Source: Thermohahella caldifontis
GTDB lineage: Bacteria; Pseudomonadota; Gammaproteobacteria; Pseudomonadales; Oleiphilaceae
Direction of reading: 5' to 3'
Length of the DNA: 64,000 nucleotides
Assembly: GCF_041153465.1 (NCBI RefSeq)
Contig: NZ_CP154858.1
Coordinates: forward strand, 2,976,001-3,040,000
Numbering within the stretch: the stretch's first letter is position 1; every line of letters starts with the position of its first letter. The notes below the pieces were generated by a model. That model was given only the letters and a program-made list of their open reading frames with translations. It was not told the DNA's origin and ran no database searches. Positions 27,913-36,290 of this stretch are shown here, in pieces. The position numbers and the translations under genes are program-made.

Positions 27913-27963
27913 ATGTTTGGCGTTAGCAGAATTTGACGAAGATCATCCTCTAACGCCAAACAT
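27913..27963. repeat. 14-bp perfect inverted repeat after thiG
   Basis: ATGTTTGGCGTTAG at 27913-27926 is matched exactly by its complement at 27950-27963 across a 23-nt spacer. It begins 7 bp after the thiG stop. There is no T tract, so it is not a classical terminator. It could still form an RNA hairpin that ends or stabilises the lptD-thiG message, or be a footprint of a mobile element. Confidence 0.7.
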
Positions 27964-28020
27964 TGCAAAATTGCGTAAAAACCACCTACCCTGCTGTGCT
28001 ATTTCCTTCTACAATGGCCC

Positions 28021-28042
28021 AAATAGTCCATTTGGTCTATTT
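28021..28042. promoter_or_regulatory. 22-bp near-palindrome upstream of slmA, possible operator
   Basis: AAATAGTCCA-TT-TGGTCTATTT has 10-bp arms with one mismatched pair and lies 36 bp before the slmA start codon, where a dimeric repressor would act. It is AT-rich within a GC-rich genome. Which protein binds it cannot be told from sequence. Autoregulation by SlmA is one option, though the known SlmA site is different. Confidence 0.45.
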
Positions 28043-28078
28043 GATCTGGACGCGGGTTGCAGAAGGACACACATCAGG

Positions 28079-28693
28079 ATGAAAAAAGACAGACATAACA
28101 GGAAGGCCCAAATCCTCCAGGCATTGGCGCAGATGCTGGAAAACGAGGTGGGAGGGAAGATCACCACAGCCCGGCTGGCAGCGGAGGTGGGCGTTTCCGA
28201 AGCGGCCCTGTACCGCCATTTTCCCAGCAAGGGCAAGATGTTCGAGGGATTGATCGAATTCATTGAAGAGACACTGATCAGCCGCATGAAGGCAATCCGG
28301 GATGGCAAGGCCCGGCTGCTGGAGCAGACGGATGCCGTCATTGTGCTCTGGCTGACCTTTGCGCAGAAGAACCCGGGCATGTGCCGCGTCATGATGGGGG
28401 ATGCTCTGGTCGGGGAGCATGGCCGGCTGCGTCAGCGCGTGGCCCAACTGTTTGCCCGGCTGGAAACCGAGCTGCGGACCTGGGTGCGCGATGCGGAAAT
28501 CCGCGACGGCGAACGCCTGTGTGTGCCGGAAGCCGCCTTTGCCAACTTCGTGGTCGCTATGATTGAAGGGCAGATTCATGCCTTGGTACGGCATGCCTAC
28601 GACTACAATGCTCTGCAGTACTGGGAAGATCAACGTCACGTTTTGTCAGCTTTTCTGGCCAATCGTCTGGAAGAACTGCCCGCACTGAACTAA
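28079..28693 (+). CDS. slmA: Nucleoid occlusion factor SlmA
   Basis: A 204-aa TetR-family DNA-binding protein that blocks FtsZ assembly over the nucleoid. The HTH region reads RKAQILQALAQMLE then ITTARLAAEVGVSEAALYRHFPSKGKMFEGLIEF, typical of SlmA. The C-terminal part (NPGMCRVMMGDALVGEHGRL, EGQIHALVRH) also fits. ATG 28079 was chosen because MKKDRHNRKAQIL is the usual beginning; the frame is open upstream from 27917 but that part has no homology to the family. Confidence 0.9.
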   Translation: MKKDRHNRKAQILQALAQMLENEVGGKITTARLAAEVGVSEAALYRHFPSKGKMFEGLIEFIEETLISRMKAIRDGKARLLEQTDAVIVLWLTFAQKNPGMCRVMMGDALVGEHGRLRQRVAQLFARLETELRTWVRDAEIRDGERLCVPEAAFANFVVAMIEGQIHALVRHAYDYNALQYWEDQRHVLSAFLANRLEELPALN

Positions 28694-28738
28694 GGTTATG
28701 TCTGAACCCGGCCGACGGGTCGGTCCCGGAGGATAGCC

Positions 28739-29539
28739 TTGAGCCATTTTCGTACCCTCATCGCATTGCTGTTCGCTGCGCTGGCCGCGCTGAACGGTCA
28801 TGCGGAGGAGGGTCGTCATGTGCGCATTGCTACCGGGGAATGGCTGCCCTACGTGAGTCAGAGCCTGCCCCAGCACGGGGCGCTGGCCCAGCTGATCACC
28901 GAGGCCTTTGCCCGTGCCGGTTATACGGTGGAATACGGGTACTTCCCCTGGAGCCGGGGCTATGAGCTGGTCAAGAAGGGCGAGTGGGATGCCACCATGC
29001 CCTACTACTGCTCGCCCGAACGGCAAAAGCTGTTCTATTGCTCCGAGCCTCTGGTACAGGGTGAGCAGGTCTTCTTTCATCTCAAGGGTAAGGCTCCGCC
29101 ATGGGAGACCCTGGCCGATCTGAAGGGCGTGCCCATCGGTGCCACCCTGGGCTACTACTATGGCGAGGAATTCGAGGAGGCCGAGCGTAACGGCACCCTC
29201 AGCATCAAGCGGATCGCCAGTGACGAAACCAACATGAAGCTGCTGTTCATGGGCCGGATCCGTCTCTTTCCCCAGGACAAGATGGTGGGTTACAGCGTGG
29301 CCCGCCGATTGTTCCCGGCGAGTCTGGATGAGCTCACCCACGATCCGCGACCGCTGCACACCCAGGCGCTGCACCTGATCTTTCCGCGCAAGGGAGAGCG
29401 GGGCAAAAAACTTCTCGACATCTTCAACCGGGAGTTCCTGGCCCTGAAGGCCAACGGCACCGTACAGCGTTACCTTCAGGCCATGCTTGACGGCGAATAC
29501 GAGCGTGGCATCACGCCCGTTCCGCCATCAGGGAATTGA
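28739..29539 (+). CDS. Extracytoplasmic solute-binding protein (SBP_bac_3 type)
   Basis: A 266-aa periplasmic protein with a signal peptide (to NGHA, residue ~22) and a family-3 amino-acid-binding-like fold: VRIATGEWLPYVSQ, GALAQLITEAFARAGYTVEYGYFPWSRGYELV, GEWDATMPYYCSPERQ and GVPIGATLGYYYGEEF. It starts with TTG (28739) after CGGAGG. No ABC permease or ATPase lies nearby, so it may be an orphan binding protein or a sensor-like protein. Its 3' end overlaps the convergent IMPase gene by 12 bp. Ligand unknown. Confidence 0.75.
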   Translation: MSHFRTLIALLFAALAALNGHAEEGRHVRIATGEWLPYVSQSLPQHGALAQLITEAFARAGYTVEYGYFPWSRGYELVKKGEWDATMPYYCSPERQKLFYCSEPLVQGEQVFFHLKGKAPPWETLADLKGVPIGATLGYYYGEEFEEAERNGTLSIKRIASDETNMKLLFMGRIRLFPQDKMVGYSVARRLFPASLDELTHDPRPLHTQALHLIFPRKGERGKKLLDIFNREFLALKANGTVQRYLQAMLDGEYERGITPVPPSGN

Positions 29540-30352
29540 CAGCGGCCGGGCGTCCGCCTCGGCGATGCGCTGACGCAGCCGATCGTAGAGGGCCGGTGTG
29601 GCAATCACGATATCCTTGCCGTACAGCGCTTCCGGAAATCCTTCGGGCACTTCATACACATGCCCGCAGCGGGCACCGGCTTCTGCCGCAATCAGGCGGG
29701 CTGCCGCAAAATCCCAGGGACTGACGGACTCATAGTAGGCATCCAGCCGACCCATGGCGACCCAGCAGATGTCCAGCGCAGCCGAACCGATCCGGCGCAC
29801 ATCCCGGCAGGCCGAGAGCACGTTTGCCAGACGCTTGATGAGGCCCGGCACGGGGGCCTTGTCATAGGGAAACCCCGTGGCCACCAGGGCCTGGCGGAAA
29901 TCGGTCTCGCCGGATACACGGATGGGCTCGCCATTCAGCCAGGCCCCCTGACCGGCCACGGCCGTGAAGGTTTCGTTCTGGAAGGGGGCATGCACTACGC
30001 CCACCTGCGCCACACCATCCTTCAGCCAGGCAATGGACACGGCCACCTGAGGCTGGTTGTGGGCGTAATTGACCGTGCCGTCAATCGGGTCCACCACCCA
30101 CAAGGGGCCGTTGCGCAGCAGTTCCAGTTGTTGCTCGGGTGCAGCTTCTTCGGACAGGATGTGATGATCCGGAAAGGTTTCGCGCAGGCGCGCGTGAATG
30201 AGCTGATCCACGGCCACGTCGGCATCGGTCACCAGCTCCTGATGGGCCTTGTAGCGGGTCGTCAGCCCCGAACGGCGGGCCCGGACAATATGCTCGCCGG
30301 CCTCGCGGGCCAGTTGTTCGGCAAAGGTCAGAATGGCTCTCGGATCAGTCAT
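29528..30352 (-). CDS. Inositol monophosphatase family protein
   Basis: A 274-aa Mg-dependent sugar phosphatase. Motifs: KAHQELVTDADVAVDQ, HILSEE, the metal site WVVDPIDGTVNYAHN, and the second site SPWDFAAARLIAAEAGARCG. SuhB-like enzymes and CysQ share this fold, and the motifs fit inositol monophosphatase best. I chose ATG 30352 (MTDPRAIL); the open frame runs 22 codons further up but that overlaps pheA. It is coupled to pheA by an 8-bp overlap. Confidence 0.85.
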   Translation of the reverse strand: MTDPRAILTFAEQLAREAGEHIVRARRSGLTTRYKAHQELVTDADVAVDQLIHARLRETFPDHHILSEEAAPEQQLELLRNGPLWVVDPIDGTVNYAHNQPQVAVSIAWLKDGVAQVGVVHAPFQNETFTAVAGQGAWLNGEPIRVSGETDFRQALVATGFPYDKAPVPGLIKRLANVLSACRDVRRIGSAALDICWVAMGRLDAYYESVSPWDFAAARLIAAEAGARCGHVYEVPEGFPEALYGKDIVIATPALYDRLRQRIAEADARPLSIP

Positions 30353-31190
30353 GGAAGCTCTGGCTCGCTCGGAATGGATGGGCCTCGTAGGTGCCCAGGA
30401 TGCGCACGTCTTCGGCAAAGAATCCCAGTTCCTCCAGTGCCCGCTTCATGGGGGCAGACTTGATGTGGCCCTCGATATCCGCATGGAACTGGGAGGCATT
30501 GAGGGTGCCGCCGGGCATGTAGCTCTCCAGCTTCACCAGGTTGATGCCGTTGGTGGCAAAGCCGCCTAGCGCCTTGTACAGGGCTGCCGGAATGTTGCGT
30601 ACACGGAACAGAACCGAGGTGATGTAATCCTTGCCCGGCTCGTAGGGGGGATAGTCGGGCCGTGAGGACAGGATGATGAACCGGGTGGTGTTGCCGTTCT
30701 CATCCTGAAACTGGTCGTCGAGAATCTCCAGCCCGTAGAGTTCGGCAGCCAGCCGGGAGGCAATGGCGGCATCATCCTTCTCGCTGCTGCGGCTGACCTG
30801 CAGTGCGGCGCCTGCCGTGTCCAGCGTGGCTTCCGGCTGATAACCGGCTTCGGCAATGTGGCGGGCACACTGGGCCAGTGCCTGGGGGTGGGAGTAAACC
30901 TTGCGGATGTCCGTCTTGCGGGTGCCCGGCTTGGCCATCAGACAATGATTGACGGGCTCGAAATGCTCACCGATGATGTGCAGGGACATCTTCGGTATCA
31001 GCCGGTAGATTTCTTCCACCCGGCCAGCCGTGGAGTTTTCGAGGGGAATCATGGCCAGCTCTGCCTCGCCCCGTTCCACCGCTTCCATGGCGGCCAGAAA
31101 GGATCCACGGGGTTCGGACGGCCGGTCCGGAAACACGTGGGTGCAGGCAAGATGGGAATAGGCCCCTTCATGGCCTTGATAGACGATCAC
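30345..31190 (-). CDS. pheA: Prephenate dehydratase, monofunctional
   Basis: A 281-aa enzyme that turns prephenate to phenylpyruvate. The catalytic part has YQGHEGAYSHLAC, AMIPLENSTAGRV, VYSHPQALAQC and the NTTRFIILS motif (Thr-Arg-Phe). A C-terminal ACT domain (TSVLFRVRNIPAALYKALGGFATNGINLVKLESYMPGG, about residues 195-270) is the Phe feedback site in relatives. There is no chorismate mutase domain, unlike the P-protein usual in enteric and pseudomonad gammaproteobacteria; this form is more common in alphaproteobacteria. Confidence 0.9.
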   Translation of the reverse strand: MIVYQGHEGAYSHLACTHVFPDRPSEPRGSFLAAMEAVERGEAELAMIPLENSTAGRVEEIYRLIPKMSLHIIGEHFEPVNHCLMAKPGTRKTDIRKVYSHPQALAQCARHIAEAGYQPEATLDTAGAALQVSRSSEKDDAAIASRLAAELYGLEILDDQFQDENGNTTRFIILSSRPDYPPYEPGKDYITSVLFRVRNIPAALYKALGGFATNGINLVKLESYMPGGTLNASQFHADIEGHIKSAPMKRALEELGFFAEDVRILGTYEAHPFRASQSFHD

Positions 31191-31267
31191 GTTACCCCCT
31201 AGACTGTCAGCTCCGTTTCAGGCCCGCTATTGTAGCGGGTAAACCGGCCCGAACCCAAGGAGAAGCC

Positions 31268-31582
31268 GTGCGTTTTCAACTCTTGATCATCATTGCCCTG
31301 GCGCTGGCCATCATGTGGTACCTCAGACTCGGCCGCAGGCGGGGCAGCGGTGCTGCCGAACCCCATCGTCCGCCCGCCCGGGATGCCGTGGCCCGGGCCT
31401 GGCAGGTGCTCGGACTGAAACCGGGCGCGACAGAACGGGAGGTGATCGAGGCCCACCGCCGGCTCATGGCCAAGTTGCATCCGGATCACGGCGGCAGCGA
31501 CTATCTGGCCAGCGAGATCAACACCGCCAAGGACACCCTGCTCAGGCATCTGCGCGAGAAGTCACGACCGGAAGGGTTCTGA
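31268..31582 (+). CDS. Small membrane-anchored J-domain protein
   Basis: A 104-aa protein: one N-terminal membrane helix (FQLLIIIALALAIMWYL), a short basic linker, then a compact J domain with HPDHGGSDYLASEINTAKD. The HPD motif is intact. Short proteins like this (TimM14/DjlB-like) occur in many proteobacteria and probably recruit DnaK to the membrane. The start is GTG 31268 with AAGGAG upstream. The last 41 bp overlap the 3' end of the convergent kinase gene. Confidence 0.8.
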   Translation: MRFQLLIIIALALAIMWYLRLGRRRGSGAAEPHRPPARDAVARAWQVLGLKPGATEREVIEAHRRLMAKLHPDHGGSDYLASEINTAKDTLLRHLREKSRPEGF

Positions 31583-32261
31583 TCACCCGTGACCAGAGGT
31601 CATTCACGGCCTGCATGAGCGTACAGGCTGCCTCCAGATCTGCGTTTGCGATGCCCATGAGGCGGGCCAGACGCCTGCGCCCGGGTTCTCCGAGACGGAA
31701 GCCCAGGGCGGCAGAGGCGATATCCGTCAGGGGATCGCCGACGGCGGCATATTCCCAATCCAGAATCACCCAGTGCCCCCGATGCACCACGATGTTGCCC
31801 GGGTGCCAGTCGTGGTGGCAGAGCACCCGCCGGCCGGTCGGACGCCATGTCCGGATGAGGCCGGCGACCTGTTGGCGCAGGGTGTCAGGCAGTGGGGCGG
31901 CACGGGCCATCAGGTGGCGCAGGGTATCCCGCATGTCGAGCGTCGGTATGTCCTCTTTTACAGGCGTGTCGTGCGCCTGTCTGAGGTAGTGTGCCAGCGT
32001 GTACAGGGGGGTGTGTTGTCCGCTGGCGGGATGCGGGCCGGGCACGAAGCGTGTCACCAGCCGTTCGGGTGACCAGTGGAGGACTTCGGGCGCCCAGGGG
32101 CGGGACCGGATGGCCTCCAGCACCCGCCGCTCTCGTTCCCGGTCCACGCCGAGTCGTGCGCTGTCCGGGTGGTTTGAACGGATCATCGCCAGCGTTCCGT
32201 CAAAACGGGCAGGGTACGTGTGATTGGCGAGGCCGGGCAGCAGGGATGGGGTTGGGTTCAT
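31542..32261 (-). CDS. thiK: APH-fold small-molecule kinase, probably thiamine kinase
   Basis: A 239-aa kinase of the aminoglycoside/choline kinase fold. It has the catalytic loop VLCHHDWHPGNIVVH, then VILDWEYAAVGDPLTDIA, and an N-terminal lobe starting PGLANHTYPARFDG. It is divergent from the TPP-riboswitch-controlled thiBPQ transporter, and ThiK phosphorylates imported thiamine in Escherichia coli, so thiamine kinase is the best guess from context. Choline or another alcohol as substrate remains possible. Confidence 0.65.
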   Translation of the reverse strand: MNPTPSLLPGLANHTYPARFDGTLAMIRSNHPDSARLGVDRERERRVLEAIRSRPWAPEVLHWSPERLVTRFVPGPHPASGQHTPLYTLAHYLRQAHDTPVKEDIPTLDMRDTLRHLMARAAPLPDTLRQQVAGLIRTWRPTGRRVLCHHDWHPGNIVVHRGHWVILDWEYAAVGDPLTDIASAALGFRLGEPGRRRLARLMGIANADLEAACTLMQAVNDLWSRVIRTLPVVTSRADA

Positions 32262-32330
32262 GGCGTCAGTATAGCCTGCCGGAAATTGAAACTATACCCG
32301 GATGCCCGGCACGCGCTACAATGACTCCGA

Positions 32331-32405
32331 CTCGCCGGGGTGCGCCAGAGGCGCTGAGAAAGACCCGTCGAACCTGATCCGGATCATGCCGGCGGAGGGA
32401 GCGAG
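32331..32405 (+). ncRNA. TPP riboswitch (THI element) controlling thiBPQ
   Basis: The core is recognisable: P1 pairs CTCGC (32331-32335) with GCGAG (32401-32405), followed by GGGGTGC, the conserved GCTGAGA (32352-32358), ACCCGTCGAACCTGATC, and the 3' ATCATGCCGGCGGAGGGA. A TACAAT -10-like box at 32317-32322 places the transcript start just before it. TPP binding should lower expression of the thiamine transporter. Confidence 0.93.
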
Positions 32406-32424
32406 CACCGTCCAGTGGGCGCGG

Positions 32425-32454
32425 CCCCTCCGCATGACTGTTTCAACTGAGGGG
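32425..32454 (+). promoter_or_regulatory. Probable expression platform: sequestration of the thiB Shine-Dalgarno
   Basis: CCCCTC (32425-32430) is exactly complementary to GAGGGG (32449-32454), the ribosome site of thiB. CCCTCCGC (32426-32433) is also complementary to GCGGAGGG in the 3' part of the aptamer. The two pairings exclude each other, which suggests translational control. There is no U tract to support a terminator. Confidence 0.55.
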
Positions 32455-32462
32455 GAAGCCGA

Positions 32463-33443
32463 ATGAAAGTCCTGTCCGTCCTGCTGGGGGCGCTCCTGTT
32501 CTGGGGTACGGCCCAGGCCGAGACCCTGCGTGTCTATACCTATGAATCTTTCGTCTCCGAGTGGGGCCCCGGCCCGGAAATCGAAAAGCGTTTCGAGGCC
32601 CGGTGCGGCTGCGATCTGGAGTTCGTGGGGCTTCAGGATGGTGTGGCGCTGCTCAACCGCCTGAAGCTGGAAGGCGCGCAAAGTGATGCGGACGTCATCC
32701 TCGGCATTGATGATGGGCTGGTGGCCGAGGCAGAAAAACTGGGCCTGTTCGCCCCGCACGGACTGGACCTCTCCGGTCTGAACCTGCCCGTGACCTGGAC
32801 CGACAACTATTTTGTGCCCTATGACTACGGTTATTTCGCCTTCATCTACAACGCCGACAAGCTCCCCGAACCCCCTAAGAGCCTCAAGGCACTGGTGGCC
32901 GACCCGCAACTGAAAGTGATCTATCAGGATCCGCGGACCTCCACTCCCGGACAGGGCCTCATGCTCTGGATCAACACAGTCTATGGCGATGCTGCCGAAC
33001 AGGCCTGGAAGCAGCTCGCCACCCATACGGTGACCATCACGCCGGGCTGGAGCGAGGCCTACAACCTGTTTCTGGAAGGGCAGGGCGATATGGTGCTGAG
33101 CTATACCACCTCGCCCGCCTACCACATGACCTATGACAAGACGGACAAGTACCGGGCCGCTGTGTTCGGGGAAGGGCACTATACCCAGATTGAAGTGCTG
33201 GGCCGGCTGGCCCATGCGCGCCATCCTGAGCTGGCCAACGACTTCCTGAAGTTCATGATCAGCCCTGCGGCACAGGATGTGCTGGCCGGTACCAACTGGA
33301 TGTACCCGGTGCGTGAAGACGCCAAGCGCCCCGAAGCCTTTGACAGACTGCCCAAGGTGAAGCCGCTCCATCTGGCGCCGGCCGAGGTGGCCGCGCATCG
33401 CAAGGCCTGGATTGCCACCTGGCGGGCGGCGGTCAGCCGGTAA
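32463..33443 (+). CDS. thiB: Thiamine ABC transporter substrate-binding protein
   Basis: A 326-aa periplasmic protein with a signal peptide (to AQA, residue 20). It shows ThiB features: LRVYTYESFVSEWGPGPEIEKRFEARCGCDLEFV, GVALLNRLKLEG, DVILGIDDG and YDYGYFAFIYN. It binds thiamine or its phosphates for the ThiPQ importer. First gene of the riboswitch-controlled operon; the thiP start codon overlaps its stop by one base. Confidence 0.93.
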   Translation: MKVLSVLLGALLFWGTAQAETLRVYTYESFVSEWGPGPEIEKRFEARCGCDLEFVGLQDGVALLNRLKLEGAQSDADVILGIDDGLVAEAEKLGLFAPHGLDLSGLNLPVTWTDNYFVPYDYGYFAFIYNADKLPEPPKSLKALVADPQLKVIYQDPRTSTPGQGLMLWINTVYGDAAEQAWKQLATHTVTITPGWSEAYNLFLEGQGDMVLSYTTSPAYHMTYDKTDKYRAAVFGEGHYTQIEVLGRLAHARHPELANDFLKFMISPAAQDVLAGTNWMYPVREDAKRPEAFDRLPKVKPLHLAPAEVAAHRKAWIATWRAAVSR

Positions 33444-34945
33444 TGAAACCATCGGGTGGGCGGTGGCTGCTGGCTTGCTGGGCGCGCTTTCCACTGGTGG
33501 TGGTGCTCGGCGCGCTGGCGGGCCTCGCAGCCTATCTGCCCCGGGATGACCAGTGGCTGCGGGTATTCGACAGCTGGCTGGTTCAGGTGGTGGGGTTTTC
33601 CGTCACCCAGGCCGTGCTGTCCGCCCTGTTGTCACTGGTGCTGGCCGTGCCCTGTGCCCTGTCTCTGGCCGCCCGGCCTTTCCGTGGGGCGCCTCTGCTT
33701 GCTGCCGGTCTCAATCTGGCATTCATCATGCCCGTACTGGCGGTGGCTCTGGGCGTGGCCCTGCTGTTCGGGCCCGGTGGCTGGCTGGCGCGTGAGGGCG
33801 GGGCTTACGGATGGTTCGGCATCCTGGTTGCCCATGTCCTGCTCAACTTGCCCTTTGCCGTGCGGGTATTCTGGTGGCGCCTGAGTCAGATTCCGCCCCA
33901 TCATCTGCGTCTGGCCCGGCTCATGGGGCTGACACCCTGGGCCCGCCTGCGCTGGATTCAGTTACCGCCCCTGTGGGCGGCGGCACGCAGTCTGTTCGTG
34001 CTGATCACGTTGCTGTGCTTCAGCAGCTTTACCGTGATTCTCGTCCTCGGTGGCGGGCCGCGGTTCACCAATCTGGAAGTGGCGATCTATCAGGCCTTGC
34101 GGCTGGACTTTGACCTTCAGGCGGCAGGGATCATGGCCCTGATCCATGCCGGCCTGGCCAGCGGTCTGATACTCGCCGCGGGGCGCATGCAGACACTGGC
34201 CGGCGAACAGCCGCCCCCGCCGGTGGAGGCGGCCGCACCCCGGTGGCACCAGTGGTTGGTGATCGGATGGCTCACCGGCGTGCTGCTGGCCCCGCATGGC
34301 GCACTGGTCTCCCGCGCCCTGAGCGCGGAATGGGTGATCCCGTCGCGCTTTGGTGAAGCCCTGGGCACCAGCCTGTCCATTGCCCTGTGCAGTGCGTTGC
34401 TGGCCGTGTCGCTGGCGGTGGCACGGGCACTGCAGGGCGAGCGCAAGGCCCGGCTGGGCGATTATGGCCTGCTGGGTCTGCCGGTTATGGTGCTGGCGAC
34501 CGGCTGGTATCTGCTGGCGCTCAAGGGCGGCTGGGTCCGGCAGGCCGGCTGGCCGCTGGTCGTGATGTTCAACGCCCTCATGGCCCTGCCGCTCATCTTC
34601 CAGCCCCTGCGCAACCGACTGGAAGCCGTGTACCGGCGCGATGCCCGCAAGGTGGCGCTGCTGGGGCTGACGCGCTGGACGGCCGTGCGACGGATCTACG
34701 GCCCGCAATTGTGGCCGGTGCTGCGCTGGGCACTGGGCATGGCGGCCGTACTGAGCCTGGGGGATCTGGGTATTGCTGCGCTGGTGGGCAGTACGGATTT
34801 CGTGACCCTGCCCCTGCTGATCTACCAGGCCATGGGCAGTTACCGGATGGCGACGGCAGCACAGGTCATGCTCATCCTGCTGGCCCTGTGCGCGCTGACA
34901 CTCTGGTTTGCAGAACGCAGGGGGATGCATGTTGCACGTGGATGA
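33443..34945 (+). CDS. thiP: Thiamine ABC transporter permease
   Basis: A 500-aa permease made of two fused halves with about 12 membrane helices. Each half carries an EAA-type loop: near residue 150 (RLARLMGLTPWARLRWIQLPPLW) and near 400 (RKVALLGLTRWTAVRRIYGPQLW). This is the fused ThiP layout. It lies between thiB and thiQ with overlapping ends. Confidence 0.92.
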   Translation: MKPSGGRWLLACWARFPLVVVLGALAGLAAYLPRDDQWLRVFDSWLVQVVGFSVTQAVLSALLSLVLAVPCALSLAARPFRGAPLLAAGLNLAFIMPVLAVALGVALLFGPGGWLAREGGAYGWFGILVAHVLLNLPFAVRVFWWRLSQIPPHHLRLARLMGLTPWARLRWIQLPPLWAAARSLFVLITLLCFSSFTVILVLGGGPRFTNLEVAIYQALRLDFDLQAAGIMALIHAGLASGLILAAGRMQTLAGEQPPPPVEAAAPRWHQWLVIGWLTGVLLAPHGALVSRALSAEWVIPSRFGEALGTSLSIALCSALLAVSLAVARALQGERKARLGDYGLLGLPVMVLATGWYLLALKGGWVRQAGWPLVVMFNALMALPLIFQPLRNRLEAVYRRDARKVALLGLTRWTAVRRIYGPQLWPVLRWALGMAAVLSLGDLGIAALVGSTDFVTLPLLIYQAMGSYRMATAAQVMLILLALCALTLWFAERRGMHVARG

Positions 34946-35573
34946 TCTGCTGATCCGGCAGGCCGGGCTGTGCTGGCAGTGGAATTTCAGCCTGGCACCG
35001 GGCGAACTGCTGGTGATTCACGGACCCAGCGGCGCGGGCAAGACCACGTTGCTGGAAACCCTGGCGGGTCTGCGCCCGGCTGCGGGCGGTGCCGTGCGCT
35101 GGGCAGGGCGGGACGTGCTCGATCTGGCACCGGCTCGCCGGCCCTTTGCGCTCATGTGTCAATCCGGCAATCTGTTTGACCACCTGACCGCGCGACAGAA
35201 TCTTGCCTTTGGCGTATCTCCCACCGGACGCCTCTCTGCAGAGCAGAAAGTGCAGGTGGAAGCCGCCGCCCGGCGCTTTGGCATCACTGAGGTGCTGGCG
35301 CAATTGCCCGGTGAGCTCAGTGGCGGACAGGCCCAGCGGGTGGCGTTGGCCCGCACCTTCCTGCAGGGCAAGCCCGTGCTGCTCCTGGATGAACCCTTCG
35401 CATCACTGGATCCGGCCATGCGTGAAGAGGGCATGCGCTGGGTGAATCAGATGCGTCGGGAGCACGATACCGCCGTGATACTGGTGACGCACCATGTCAG
35501 TGAGGTGGAGGCGGATGCAACGCGGATGCTGGCCTGCGAGGCGGCCTCGGGGCAGAGGGACTTTGGGGACTGA
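34929..35573 (+). CDS. thiQ: Thiamine ABC transporter ATPase
   Basis: A 214-aa ATPase with Walker A GPSGAGKTT, signature LSGGQAQR and Walker B VLLLDEPFASLDP. The ATG at 34929 (MLHVDDLL) follows AGGGGG and overlaps the thiP end by 17 bp. It energises thiamine import and ends the riboswitch operon. Confidence 0.92.
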   Translation: MLHVDDLLIRQAGLCWQWNFSLAPGELLVIHGPSGAGKTTLLETLAGLRPAAGGAVRWAGRDVLDLAPARRPFALMCQSGNLFDHLTARQNLAFGVSPTGRLSAEQKVQVEAAARRFGITEVLAQLPGELSGGQAQRVALARTFLQGKPVLLLDEPFASLDPAMREEGMRWVNQMRREHDTAVILVTHHVSEVEADATRMLACEAASGQRDFGD

Positions 35574-35642
35574 GGGTCATGCCGCGGAGTTTTGCCTCCG
35601 CGGCAGAGGATGGCACTGCTGCAGTGCGCTTGCCGGAGCGGG

Positions 35643-36290
35643 TTATTTCACAAGAGCCCGGCGACGGCGCGCCAGAGAAAGTCCCAGCAGACTGATACCC
35701 AGCAGGCCCAGTGCCCCGGGTTCCGGGACGGTCACGGCAGGATCATAGGAGGCAAAGTTGAATCCATACCAGTTTTCAGATGTTGTGCTGAAACTGATAT
35801 TGCTGAAAGTGCCGGAGAAGTGGAGGATACCGTTGTATTCGGTTCCCACAAATTGCGTGCCGCTGACGCTGTAGCCGTTATAACCCCACCGGTTGGGGCC
35901 CGCCGAAACCACGGTAAATGGATCCGTAAAATCAAAAGTGACGCTTTTCCAGGGAGCGCCAATGCTGACCATTGCCATGTAAAGATCTTCGACAGGCTTG
36001 TCGAACGTCAGCGTAAAGATCGATCCAGTGTTGACCCGGATCAGATCCGAGGGCGCCATACCGGCATAGGTCCCGGTTGGGGATGTATAACCCGTGCTGG
36101 CATGGTTGTAGTAATGGTCGCCATCTACGTGGTTCCAGGGCGTGCCTGAAAGCGTGACATTCACGGTTGTGCCGCCTGCATCCATCACGCCTGTATAGGG
36201 TGACGACCAGTCAATCCAACCAGCTTGGGCTGACTGGGCAAACAGCATGCTGGCCGTGCCCAGAGAAAGGATGATTTGCTTGAGTGTCAT
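35643..36290 (-). CDS. PEP-CTERM sorting-domain protein
   Basis: A 215-aa exported protein: signal peptide (to AQA) and an unknown beta-rich middle with many Thr/Ser/Asn/Gly. The C-terminal sorting tag is VPEPGALGLLGISLLGL followed by ARRRR, the PEP-CTERM layout recognised by exosortase (EpsH/XrtA). No exosortase or exopolysaccharide gene lies in the window. ATG 36290 follows AAGGAAATT; the open frame extends upstream without a signal peptide. Function unknown, though such proteins usually go with extracellular polysaccharide. Confidence 0.85.
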   Translation of the reverse strand: MTLKQIILSLGTASMLFAQSAQAGWIDWSSPYTGVMDAGGTTVNVTLSGTPWNHVDGDHYYNHASTGYTSPTGTYAGMAPSDLIRVNTGSIFTLTFDKPVEDLYMAMVSIGAPWKSVTFDFTDPFTVVSAGPNRWGYNGYSVSGTQFVGTEYNGILHFSGTFSNISFSTTSENWYGFNFASYDPAVTVPEPGALGLLGISLLGLSLARRRRALVK

